A stretch of DNA of 64,000 bases from Treponema bryantii (lineage in GTDB: Bacteria > Spirochaetota > Spirochaetia > Treponematales > Treponemataceae): positions 1,302,001 through 1,366,000 of the forward strand of contig NZ_AP025286.1 of assembly GCF_036492245.1 (NCBI RefSeq), in the 5' to 3' direction. The translations under genes were made by a program, and so were the position numbers. Position 1 is the stretch's first letter; every line of letters begins with the position of its first letter. Below the pieces are notes generated by a model that saw only the letters and a list, made by a program, of their open reading frames with translations, did not search any database and had not been told where the DNA came from. Below are positions 57,048 to 64,000 of this stretch, in pieces.

Positions 57048-57993
57048 TAAGCCTTATAACTGTGTAATAATCCTTGGGCCTACTGCTGTAGGAAAAACTG
57101 CAATCGGTGTTGCAGTTGCCCGTGCTTTTAATGGCGAAATAATATCAGCCGATTCTCGTCAGACCTATCGTCATCTGGACATTGGTTCTGGAAAAGATCT
57201 TGCTGATTATGCTGAAAGTAAAGACGGCGCGGCTGTTCCATACCATCTGATTGATATAACAGAACTTCCTGCAGAATACAATGTTTACAACTACCAGCAG
57301 GATTTTTACAAGGCTTTTAAGGATATTACAGGGCGGGGTAAACTTCCTGTAATTGTTGGCGGCACCGGCATGTATCTTGATGCGATTGTCCGTGACTATC
57401 AGCTTGTAATTCTTCCTGAAAATAAAAAACTTCACGAGGAACTGGAAGCAACTCCACTTGAAGTTCTTGCTGCACGGCTTATGGAGCTTCAGCCTGATTT
57501 ACATACAAAAGGCGACCTTCTTGAAAAAGATCGTGTAATAAAAGCACTGGAAATTATTGAGGCGAAAAAGAAAGGGGTAGACTCTACCTCAGTTCAGCGC
57601 CCGGAAATAAATCCACTTATAATCGGTACAACTTTGCCTCGTCCTCAGATGTGGGAAAATATAAGCATACGTCTTAAGGAGCGTCTGGATGGTGGAATGC
57701 TCGAAGAAGTTCAGTCCATTCATGACAGCGGAATTACCTGGGAGCGGCTTGAAAAGCTTGGTCTTGAGTATCGTTTCTGTTCTCAGTTTCTGCAGGGAAA
57801 AATTGCAACAAAAGAAGAATTATTTGAAGGACTTTTTATTGCTATCCGTCAGTTTGCAAAACGTCAGGAAACCTGGTTCCGTATGATGGAAAAGAAAGGT
57901 GTGGAGATTAAGTGGCTTGAGCCGGGTAGTAAGGAAGAAAGAATCGCGCAGACGAAAGAAATAATTGCCAGTCATCCCGAATTAGCTTCGTAA
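57025..57993 (+). CDS. miaA: tRNA dimethylallyltransferase
   Basis: It adds a dimethylallyl group to A37 of tRNAs reading U-starting codons. The 322-residue protein has the P-loop GPTAVGKTAIG, ISADSRQTYRHLDIGSGK, and VIVGGTGMYLDA, all MiaA signatures. Start uncertain: GTG 57025 or GTG 57037, no ribosome site visible; the overlap with the upstream gene suggests coupling. Confidence 0.93.
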   Translation: MWCAVSSSKPYNCVIILGPTAVGKTAIGVAVARAFNGEIISADSRQTYRHLDIGSGKDLADYAESKDGAAVPYHLIDITELPAEYNVYNYQQDFYKAFKDITGRGKLPVIVGGTGMYLDAIVRDYQLVILPENKKLHEELEATPLEVLAARLMELQPDLHTKGDLLEKDRVIKALEIIEAKKKGVDSTSVQRPEINPLIIGTTLPRPQMWENISIRLKERLDGGMLEEVQSIHDSGITWERLEKLGLEYRFCSQFLQGKIATKEELFEGLFIAIRQFAKRQETWFRMMEKKGVEIKWLEPGSKEERIAQTKEIIASHPELAS

Positions 57994-58001
57994 TCTGCTA
58001 A

Positions 58002-58030
58002 TGGATGCTGAAATAAATTCAGCATGACGT
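58002..58030. repeat. Small palindromic intergenic repeat
   Basis: ATGCTGAA and TTCAGCAT (58005-58025) enclose ATAAA, followed by GACG. This TTCAGCATGAC motif is found as a dispersed repeat in many bacteria, similar in kind to the element at 8850. Confidence 0.6.
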
Positions 58031-58049
58031 GTACGACCTGGTTAAATAA

Positions 58050-58080
58050 AAACCACCGGTGGTGTCTCCGGTGGTTTATT
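58050..58080. terminator. Bidirectional terminator between miaA and the small gene
   Basis: AACCACCGG and CCGGTGGTT with an eight-base loop. The minus-strand side has T5, the plus side only a short T run. Confidence 0.7.
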
Positions 58081-58116
58081 CAACAAGAGGACTCTCTTTT
58101 TTAATTCAATATTTTA

Positions 58117-58335
58117 TTAAGCATTAACTGCCATCTTTACAGTTTCTGTAATCTCTGTAAGATAGCCAGTACGAATACAGCTGTCAAAAAGTTCCTTAGA
58201 AATATAGTCAGTTTTTACGTCTTCGTAGCCATCCATATCACGAACGATTTTTACTACGAATCCATCTTCCATCTCACGAAGGATTGTCATGTAGTCTGTG
58301 TTTTTTCCGATGCTTTTGAGTGTGTATTTTTTCAT
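58117..58335 (-). CDS. Small conserved-looking hypothetical protein
   Basis: The 72-residue protein (MKKYTLKSIG..., ending KMAVNA) is soluble and acidic, with alternating charge and a beta-alpha character. GGGAG precedes the ATG and a terminator follows. No family is recognised; the clean ribosome site, terminator and codon pattern support a real gene. Confidence 0.68.
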   Translation of the reverse strand: MKKYTLKSIGKNTDYMTILREMEDGFVVKIVRDMDGYEDVKTDYISKELFDSCIRTGYLTEITETVKMAVNA

Positions 58336-58409
58336 TTTCTTTTTACTCCCATATATAAAAAATGATTTAAAGTGTCACGCAAAACTGTCTCATTATTCAT
58401 ATTTTCGGT

Positions 58410-58415
58410 TATAAT
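58410..58415 (+). promoter_or_regulatory. -10 hexamer seven bases before the TatD-like start
   Basis: TATAAT, then seven bases, then ATG 58423; no ribosome site. The -35 is weak. Confidence 0.4.
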
Positions 58416-58422
58416 AAAAATA

Positions 58423-59154
58423 ATGTTAGAAAAATTTTCAAAAAAAAGTAAAAATTTTCTCTTTGATGCTCATTTTCATTATTCTGTGTGTAAACGCTAT
58501 GGAATTGATATTCCGGATTTTGGAGAAGAATATGAATGGAGCGGAATCTCCTGTGCACATTTCATTAAAGAGTATGAAGTGCAGAGTAAAGCTCCAGACT
58601 GTGTAATCCAAAGTTACGGAATACATCCTCAAAATGCAGCAAATGAAAATATTCAGGAAAGTGCTGATTTTCTTGAAGGAGTTTTACAAAGGGGAGAATT
58701 AGCTTTTATTGGAGAAGCAGGTTTTGATTTTTTTACAGATGAATTTAAGAATGCTGCAGATTTACAGGAAGAAATCTGGAACATTCAGCTTGAACTTGCA
58801 TTAAAGTATGATAAGCCACTGGTAGTACATTGCCGTAAAGCAAATCACAAACTTTTTGAATATTCAAAACAATTGAAAAAACTGCCGGAAGTTTTATTTC
58901 ATTCCTTTATGGGGCCTCCTGTAGAAGCTGAATCTTTATTGCGACATGAAATAAATGCATATTTCAGTTTTGGAAAACAGGTGATGAATGGAAATAAAAA
59001 GGTAATTGCGTGTGTGAAAGAATTACCACATGAAAGAGTTCTCCCGGAAACCGATGCCCCGTTTCAGACTTTGAAAGGTGAAGATTATACAAAATTGTCT
59101 GATATTAAAAAGATAACTGAAGAAATAGAGAAATTTAAAAGTGGCCAGACATAA
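58423..59154 (+). CDS. TatD-family metal-dependent hydrolase
   Basis: The 243-residue TIM-barrel protein has FDAHFHY (paired His), IGEAGFDF (Glu), VVHCRKA (His), LFHSFMG (His) and ETDAPF (Asp), the metal ligands of TatD-type DNases. It is a little shorter than usual. ATG 58423 is chosen because an upstream start would cross the promoter region. Confidence 0.85.
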   Translation: MLEKFSKKSKNFLFDAHFHYSVCKRYGIDIPDFGEEYEWSGISCAHFIKEYEVQSKAPDCVIQSYGIHPQNAANENIQESADFLEGVLQRGELAFIGEAGFDFFTDEFKNAADLQEEIWNIQLELALKYDKPLVVHCRKANHKLFEYSKQLKKLPEVLFHSFMGPPVEAESLLRHEINAYFSFGKQVMNGNKKVIACVKELPHERVLPETDAPFQTLKGEDYTKLSDIKKITEEIEKFKSGQT

Positions 59155-59201
59155 TTTTTCAGTGACTTTAATATAATCTAAAAATTTAGTATATTTTATA
59201 T

Positions 59202-60938
59202 ATGAGTAACAAAAAAGAATTATCATCACAATTTTATAAATTAAGACTATTTATCTTCATCGAATTCGCCGCCGCAGCAATATTTACACTTTTGAACATC
59301 AGTTTTCATGCGGATATCTCACTCTTAGCATTTCCGCTTTCACTTATTTATTTTGGAATCAGTGTATGGTTTAATATCAAAAAACTGTTTATTGATACAG
59401 ATGGTAAAAATATTTATGCAGCTATTAAACTGAATGAATATCTTCCTTATTTTCTTTTCATTACTTTCATTTTGAGAAGAGCCGGAGAAACTGGAACTCC
59501 ATTTATTATTGATGTATTCGCAGTTCTTTCATGGTTTGTTGTTTTTGTTTTAGCATATCTTAATTCCAGAAAACTTTATCCTGCAAAGAATAAGCTGATT
59601 GTTCAGGGCTGGAAGGTTGCTCCTGCTGAAAGAAAGTTTAAGGGAATTGGAAAGGTTTTATTTGAGATTGCAGACTGGATTGATGCTTTCTTCTGGGCTA
59701 TTTTCACAGTTCTGATTTTCCAGATTTTCCTTATGCAGCTTTATGAAATTCCTTCAGAATCAATGGTGCCAACTTTCCTTATAAAGGATAAGGTTTTTGT
59801 TTCAAAAATTGATTGTGGACCAAAGTTCCCTCTTACAGATGTAGGACTTCCAGATTTCAGAAAATACAAGAGGGGAGATACCATTGTTCTCAGAAACCCT
59901 CATTACAGCCTGGACAGAAAATCAGAAGTAAAAACAGTTACTTCTCAGCTGATTTACATGTTGTCTATCATGCAGGTTAATCTCAATAAAGATGTAGATG
60001 GAGAACTGAAGGCCGATCCGCTTGTTAAACGAATTACAGGTCTTCCTGGTGAGCAGCTTGTAATGCAGGATGGAACTTTATACAGAAGAACAACGGCCAG
60101 CGATGTATTTGAACCTGTTGCTGCTGATTCAAAATATGCAACCTGGAACCTTAATGCAGTAAATAAAAATCTTAAACCTTATATCCGCAGTTTCCCATTG
60201 AACTCTCAGGAATATCAGGAAATGCTGGATTTTGAAGAGGAAAGACGTAATTATGATCTGGCTGCGGCTGAATTTCAAGCTTATGAACTTTCAAGACAGC
60301 TTAGAAAATATATTACTATAAATAAAGATGCAGGTAGTTTCAGTACACCTTCATTATCTGAAAACAATTTATTTATGAATCTTCAGCGTATTACTAAAGG
60401 CTTAATGCTTCAGGAAGGTGGAACTGAATGGTTTGATAAATTTATCTGTTCATGGATTCCTGCAAAGAGTGAAGTTCGTGATTTGTATTCAGAAGCAAAT
60501 TTCCGTCTTAATGTAATGACTAAGATTACTTTTGGAAAACTCGTTGTAGAATATGCAAGACTTATCTCTGATGGAATTCCAGAAGAAAAATGGGTAGAAA
60601 ATAGTGAACTGCTTAATCTTTATAATTCTGCAGAACATTTAGACTGGTATATTCAGGGCTTACTTGATGAAAGAAATATGCCTGTATTCCCTGCAAACGA
60701 TTCTGATGGAAATCCAAAGTATATCCCGGATAACTGTTACTTTATGATGGGCGATAACCGCTTTAATTCGCTGGATCTCCGCCATCGTTATGAACAGAAA
60801 GAAACTGCCCTTACTTCAGATGATCCTCTTTCAGTAACTTATTATTCAATGATGGAGCCTCAGTACATCAACAAAAAATATATTATTGGAAAACCTGTAT
60901 TGAGATTCTGGCCGCTTGGCAGATTTGGAAAGGTTTAA
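59202..60938 (+). CDS. lep: Signal peptidase I, long form
   Basis: The 578-residue protein has several N-terminal membrane helices (about 15-135), a helix near 165-182, then the S26 catalytic core. The nucleophile Ser is in IPSESM near 186, and the general-base Lys in VKRITGLPG near 276. A region of about 170 residues follows before MMGDNRFNSLDLRH near 510. This insertion is absent from model enzymes; long Lep proteins occur in treponemes as I recall. It removes signal peptides of exported proteins. It is convergent with secA. Confidence 0.9.
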   Translation: MSNKKELSSQFYKLRLFIFIEFAAAAIFTLLNISFHADISLLAFPLSLIYFGISVWFNIKKLFIDTDGKNIYAAIKLNEYLPYFLFITFILRRAGETGTPFIIDVFAVLSWFVVFVLAYLNSRKLYPAKNKLIVQGWKVAPAERKFKGIGKVLFEIADWIDAFFWAIFTVLIFQIFLMQLYEIPSESMVPTFLIKDKVFVSKIDCGPKFPLTDVGLPDFRKYKRGDTIVLRNPHYSLDRKSEVKTVTSQLIYMLSIMQVNLNKDVDGELKADPLVKRITGLPGEQLVMQDGTLYRRTTASDVFEPVAADSKYATWNLNAVNKNLKPYIRSFPLNSQEYQEMLDFEEERRNYDLAAAEFQAYELSRQLRKYITINKDAGSFSTPSLSENNLFMNLQRITKGLMLQEGGTEWFDKFICSWIPAKSEVRDLYSEANFRLNVMTKITFGKLVVEYARLISDGIPEEKWVENSELLNLYNSAEHLDWYIQGLLDERNMPVFPANDSDGNPKYIPDNCYFMMGDNRFNSLDLRHRYEQKETALTSDDPLSVTYYSMMEPQYINKKYIIGKPVLRFWPLGRFGKV

Positions 60939-60943
60939 AAAAA

Positions 60944-60967
60944 AATCCCGTGACAAGCACGGGAATT
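60944..60967 (-). terminator. Minus-strand terminator for secA
   Basis: TCCCGTG/CACGGGA with AATT flanks; read on the minus strand it is followed by T8. It lies beyond the lep terminator. Confidence 0.75.
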
Positions 60968-60980
60968 AAACATAGCTGTT

Positions 60981-61012
60981 ATTGCCCGGACTTACCGGGC
61001 AATTTGTTTTTA
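60981..61012 (+). terminator. Plus-strand terminator for lep
   Basis: ATTGCCCGG and CCGGGCAAT with a five-base loop, then TTGTTTTT. It sits between the secA stop and the secA terminator, so each gene's terminator is the farther one. Confidence 0.8.
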
Positions 61013-61016
61013 ACGG

Positions 61017-63839
61017 TTATCTTCCGCAACACTGCTTATATTTCTTTCCGCTTCCACAAGGACATGGATCGTTTCTTCCAACCTTTGGCATTGTGCGGCG
61101 AACTGTTACGTTATCACCCTGTGAGCGCTGGTTCATAGCACTGTTTACAGCCTGACGTCTAGCCTGATCTCCGTTGAAATTAGAGTGTGCGCTGCGTTCT
61201 GCTGTGTTCTGAGCCATCTGAGCAGCTGTGTTACCAGCTTCATTATGCTGTGCATTCATGCCCTGCTGCTGAGCTTCCAGCATACGGCGGCGCTGTTCAG
61301 CGGCTTCTGGAGAAAGCTGTACACGAACACGGAATACGCGTGACATAACCGAATTACGGATTGTGTCGAGCATTTCATCAAAGATATTAAAGCCGTCAAT
61401 CTTATATTCTGTAAGAGGGTTCTTAGAACCGTAAGAACGGAGAGCAACTGCTTCTCGGAGTCCTTCAAGAGTTTCGAGCTGATCAAGCCATTTCTTATCA
61501 ATCATCTGAATGTACTGATAGCGGATAAACATATTGAAGTTTTCTCTTCCGGCAAGAGTTTCCTTCTCTGTAATATCATTCTGAAGGGCAGCAATAACTG
61601 CTTCTTTTGTATATCCGTCTGAAGGGAGCTGGATTGCAAATGTATTACGGATCTTTTCCTGCAGCTCAAGAAGCGGTGCATTAGAATTCTTATTATGTTT
61701 TGCTTCGTATTCGTAATTTTCAAAGAGATTTTCTACTTCTTCCTTAGCGTTGTTCATTACACGCTCTGAAAGTTTGTCATCTCCAAGAATGGTATCACGC
61801 TGATTGTAGATAACAGTTCTCTGTTCATTGAGAACATCATCATAATCAAGCAAATGCTTACGGATTTCAAAGTTGCGGTCTTCTACCTTCTGCTGTGCCT
61901 TTTCAATTCCTTTGTTGAGCCATGGGTGATCAATAGGTTCTCCCGGCTGCATACCGATACGGCTCATCATAGCCTTCATACGTTCGCCGCCAAAGAGACG
62001 CATAAGGTCATCATCCATAGAAATATAGAACTTAGAACGTCCAGGGTCACCCTGACGTCCTGAACGTCCACGGAGCTGGTTATCGATACGGCGTGATTCA
62101 TGACGCTCTGTACCGATTACATAAAGACCACCAAGAGCTTTTACTTCTTCATAATCTTTTTTCCAGTTTTCCTTTTCGATTTCAAGAGCAGCCTTGTACT
62201 GTTCTTCTGTAGCATTTGTTCCGGCACGTTTTCTTGCACGGAATTCAGGGTTACCACCAAGCTTAATATCAGTACCACGACCTGCCATGTTAGTAGCGAT
62301 TGTTACGGCACCTTTTGCACCTGCTTCTGCAATAATCATAGCTTCGCGTGCATGGTTCTTAGCGTTCAATACTTCGTGACGGATTCCCTTACGTGTAAGA
62401 AGGGCAGAAAGCAATTCTGATTTTTCTACGGAAACTGTACCAACGAGAACAGGCTGTCCTTTTTCGTGGGCTTCCTTAATCTCATTAGCAATTGCTTCCC
62501 ATTTTTCTTTTTCGTTGAGGTAAACCTCATCATTTTCATCTTTACGTGCAACAGGAAGGTTAGTAGGAATAGCTACTACATCGAGGCCGTAAATCTTGTT
62601 GAATTCAACTGCTTCTGTTGCGGCTGTACCAGTCATACCAGAAAGCTTGTCGTACATACGGAAGAAGTTCTGGAAGGTAACTGTAGCCATTGTGCGGTTA
62701 CGCTGAGCAATTCGGATGTGTTCCTTAGCTTCAATAGCCTGGTGAAGACCATCAGAATAACGGCGGCCTTCAAGTACACGTCCTGTAAACTCATCAATAA
62801 TCTCAACTTTTCCATCGCGGATGAGGTAATCAACATCATTATGGAAAAGAAGGTGAGCGCGCAGAGCCTGTGTAAAGTAGTGTGTGTATTCAAAGTTCTC
62901 TTCATCTTCGAGAGAACCTGTAATCAGATTGTGCTTGTGGAGAATGTCATTGATGTGGAGCATACCTTTGTCTGTGAAAGATACACGCTTTGACTTTTCA
63001 TCAATTGTGTAGTCTCCTTCAATTGCGGCACGCTCTTCCGGAGTCATAAAGGTTTCATCAGGATATTCACCTGTTTTTGGATCCTTTGCTACTTCCTTAA
63101 GTTCGCCAACATATTTATCAACTTCGTGATATTTGTAAGTATCATCTTCGCCGGCACCAGAAATAATAAGTGGAGTACGGGCTTCATCAATCAAAATAGA
63201 GTCGATTTCGTCGACGATACAGTAGTTAAAGCCTCTCTGAACCTTATCTTTAAGATCAACCTTCATGTTATCGCGCAGGTAGTCAAAACCAAATTCGTTG
63301 TTTGTACCATAAGTTACATCGCATGCATAATTTGCTTTACGGGTATCGTTATCCATGCTTGAAAGAATTGAACCTACTGTAAGACCAAGGTATTCAAAAA
63401 TAGGGCGGCGGGAATTGGCATCGCGTTCTGCAAGGTAATCGTTAACAGTTACAACGTGAACGCCTTTTCCTGTAAGGGCATTAAGGTAAGCTGGAGCAAC
63501 GGCAACAAGTGTTTTACCTTCACCAGTCTTCATTTCAGTGATTTTACCCTGATGAAGATTGATAGAACCCATAATCTGAACATCGAATGGACGTTCACCA
63601 ATTACACGCCATGAAGCTTCACGACAGAGTGCAAAGGCTTCTGGAAGAATATCATCGAGAGTCTCACCTGCAGCAAGACGCTCCTTGAATTTTTTAGTCT
63701 GTTCCGGGAATTCTTCTGGTTTTAGGGATTTTGCCCATTCTTCTTTAGCATTTACTGCAGCCAGAATTGGCATAAGGGCTTTTACATCGCGATCGTTCTG
63801 TGTTCCGAAAATCGCGGTAAGGACTTTATCAATAAACAT
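61017..63839 (-). CDS. secA: Preprotein translocase ATPase SecA
   Basis: The 940-residue protein has the SecA opening [18 protein letters not shown], Walker [55 protein letters not shown], and a C-terminal zinc motif [13 protein letters not shown] for SecB/ribosome contact. It drives secretion through SecYEG with ATP. AAGGA precedes the ATG. Normal length and complete. Confidence 0.97.
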   Translation of the reverse strand: MFIDKVLTAIFGTQNDRDVKALMPILAAVNAKEEWAKSLKPEEFPEQTKKFKERLAAGETLDDILPEAFALCREASWRVIGERPFDVQIMGSINLHQGKITEMKTGEGKTLVAVAPAYLNALTGKGVHVVTVNDYLAERDANSRRPIFEYLGLTVGSILSSMDNDTRKANYACDVTYGTNNEFGFDYLRDNMKVDLKDKVQRGFNYCIVDEIDSILIDEARTPLIISGAGEDDTYKYHEVDKYVGELKEVAKDPKTGEYPDETFMTPEERAAIEGDYTIDEKSKRVSFTDKGMLHINDILHKHNLITGSLEDEENFEYTHYFTQALRAHLLFHNDVDYLIRDGKVEIIDEFTGRVLEGRRYSDGLHQAIEAKEHIRIAQRNRTMATVTFQNFFRMYDKLSGMTGTAATEAVEFNKIYGLDVVAIPTNLPVARKDENDEVYLNEKEKWEAIANEIKEAHEKGQPVLVGTVSVEKSELLSALLTRKGIRHEVLNAKNHAREAMIIAEAGAKGAVTIATNMAGRGTDIKLGGNPEFRARKRAGTNATEEQYKAALEIEKENWKKDYEEVKALGGLYVIGTERHESRRIDNQLRGRSGRQGDPGRSKFYISMDDDLMRLFGGERMKAMMSRIGMQPGEPIDHPWLNKGIEKAQQKVEDRNFEIRKHLLDYDDVLNEQRTVIYNQRDTILGDDKLSERVMNNAKEEVENLFENYEYEAKHNKNSNAPLLELQEKIRNTFAIQLPSDGYTKEAVIAALQNDITEKETLAGRENFNMFIRYQYIQMIDKKWLDQLETLEGLREAVALRSYGSKNPLTEYKIDGFNIFDEMLDTIRNSVMSRVFRVRVQLSPEAAEQRRRMLEAQQQGMNAQHNEAGNTAAQMAQNTAERSAHSNFNGDQARRQAVNSAMNQRSQGDNVTVRRTMPKVGRNDPCPCGSGKKYKQCCGR

Positions 63840-63959
63840 AGTTTTTCCTTAATCAAATAATTTTAGATATTCTATTATACCTTATATTTATAAAATTTAC
63901 TATATTATGTTGTATAACGGCAAGAAAAAAATGCACTTTCAAAAAAGTTGATATGTATA

Positions 63960-63965
63960 TATAAT
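63960..63965 (+). promoter_or_regulatory. -10 hexamer seven bases before a gene start at the right edge
   Basis: TATAAT, seven bases, then ATG 63973, without a ribosome site; TTTCAA lies 17 bp upstream. Confidence 0.4.
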
Positions 63966-63972
63966 AGTTTCT

Positions 63973-64000
63973 ATGAGAAAAATCTTCTTATCTGCAGCAA
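63973..64000 (+). CDS. N-terminus of an exported protein (partial)
   Basis: ATG 63973 opens MRKIFLSAA, which looks like the beginning of a signal peptide, and the frame is open to the right edge. The preceding TATAAT fits the start pattern of many genes here. Confidence 0.4.

Overview
The window comes from a spirochaete of the genus Treponema, probably from the gut or rumen group. The evidence is the 16S/23S rRNA sequence, treponeme-type families (a UPF0164 outer-membrane protein, a long signal peptidase I, GGGtGRT protein, a DUF4912 plus GH57-like pair), moderate AT richness and many small lipoproteins. No tRNA, CRISPR array, prophage or transposase was recognised. The species is inferred; I could not run a 16S search.

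Layout. 1-7.0 kb: tail of an unknown gene, a nested inverted-repeat element, argG behind two ArgR-type boxes, a small outer-membrane protein, two tandem membrane SpoIIE phosphatases, and a NifU-like scaffold with GGGtGRT protein. 7.0-13.4 kb: ankyrin-like exported protein, TtcA-like tRNA thiolase, nicotinate phosphoribosyltransferase, an SDR, a GH3 lipoprotein and an RNA m5C methyltransferase. 13.5-21.3 kb: GAF/HD-GYP protein, a reverse-strand operon infC-rpmI-rplT-coiled coil-zapA-DUF188, an RNA methyltransferase, sppA with a DUF975 protein, and dus. 21.2-31.6 kb: DUF285 repeat lipoprotein, two tandem PilZ proteins, glycyl-tRNA synthetase, an aldo/keto reductase homologue without its catalytic residues, a degenerate HD-GYP protein, and DUF4912 with a GH57-like protein without its active site. 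31.6-41.7 kb: UPF0164 protein, then an operon of a long repeat protein, a propeller/HAMP/SpoIIE receptor and a small helical protein; then a DJ-1 protein. 41.7-47.6 kb: two large inverted-repeat elements, a strong promoter and a 16S-23S-5S operon. 47.7-64 kb: orphan lipoprotein, chemoreceptor plus solute-binding lipoprotein, two HAD hydrolases, a Kef-type antiporter, a CsgG-like lipoprotein, RlmI-like methyltransferase, miaA, TatD, signal peptidase I and secA.

Themes. (1) Regulation: three SpoIIE phosphatases, two HD-GYP proteins and two PilZ proteins suggest partner-switching and cyclic-di-GMP control. (2) Translation and RNA modification: infC, rpmI, rplT, glyS, ttcA, dus, miaA and three RNA methyltransferases beside an rRNA operon. 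(3) Envelope: secA, lep, sppA and several lipoproteins.

Most unusual signals: many genes have a -10 hexamer only 6-10 nt before the start codon and no Shine-Dalgarno, which suggests frequent leaderless mRNAs; two sugar-enzyme-fold proteins have lost their catalytic residues; a structured leader with a terminator lies before the degenerate HD-GYP gene; and several families of nested palindromes are present.
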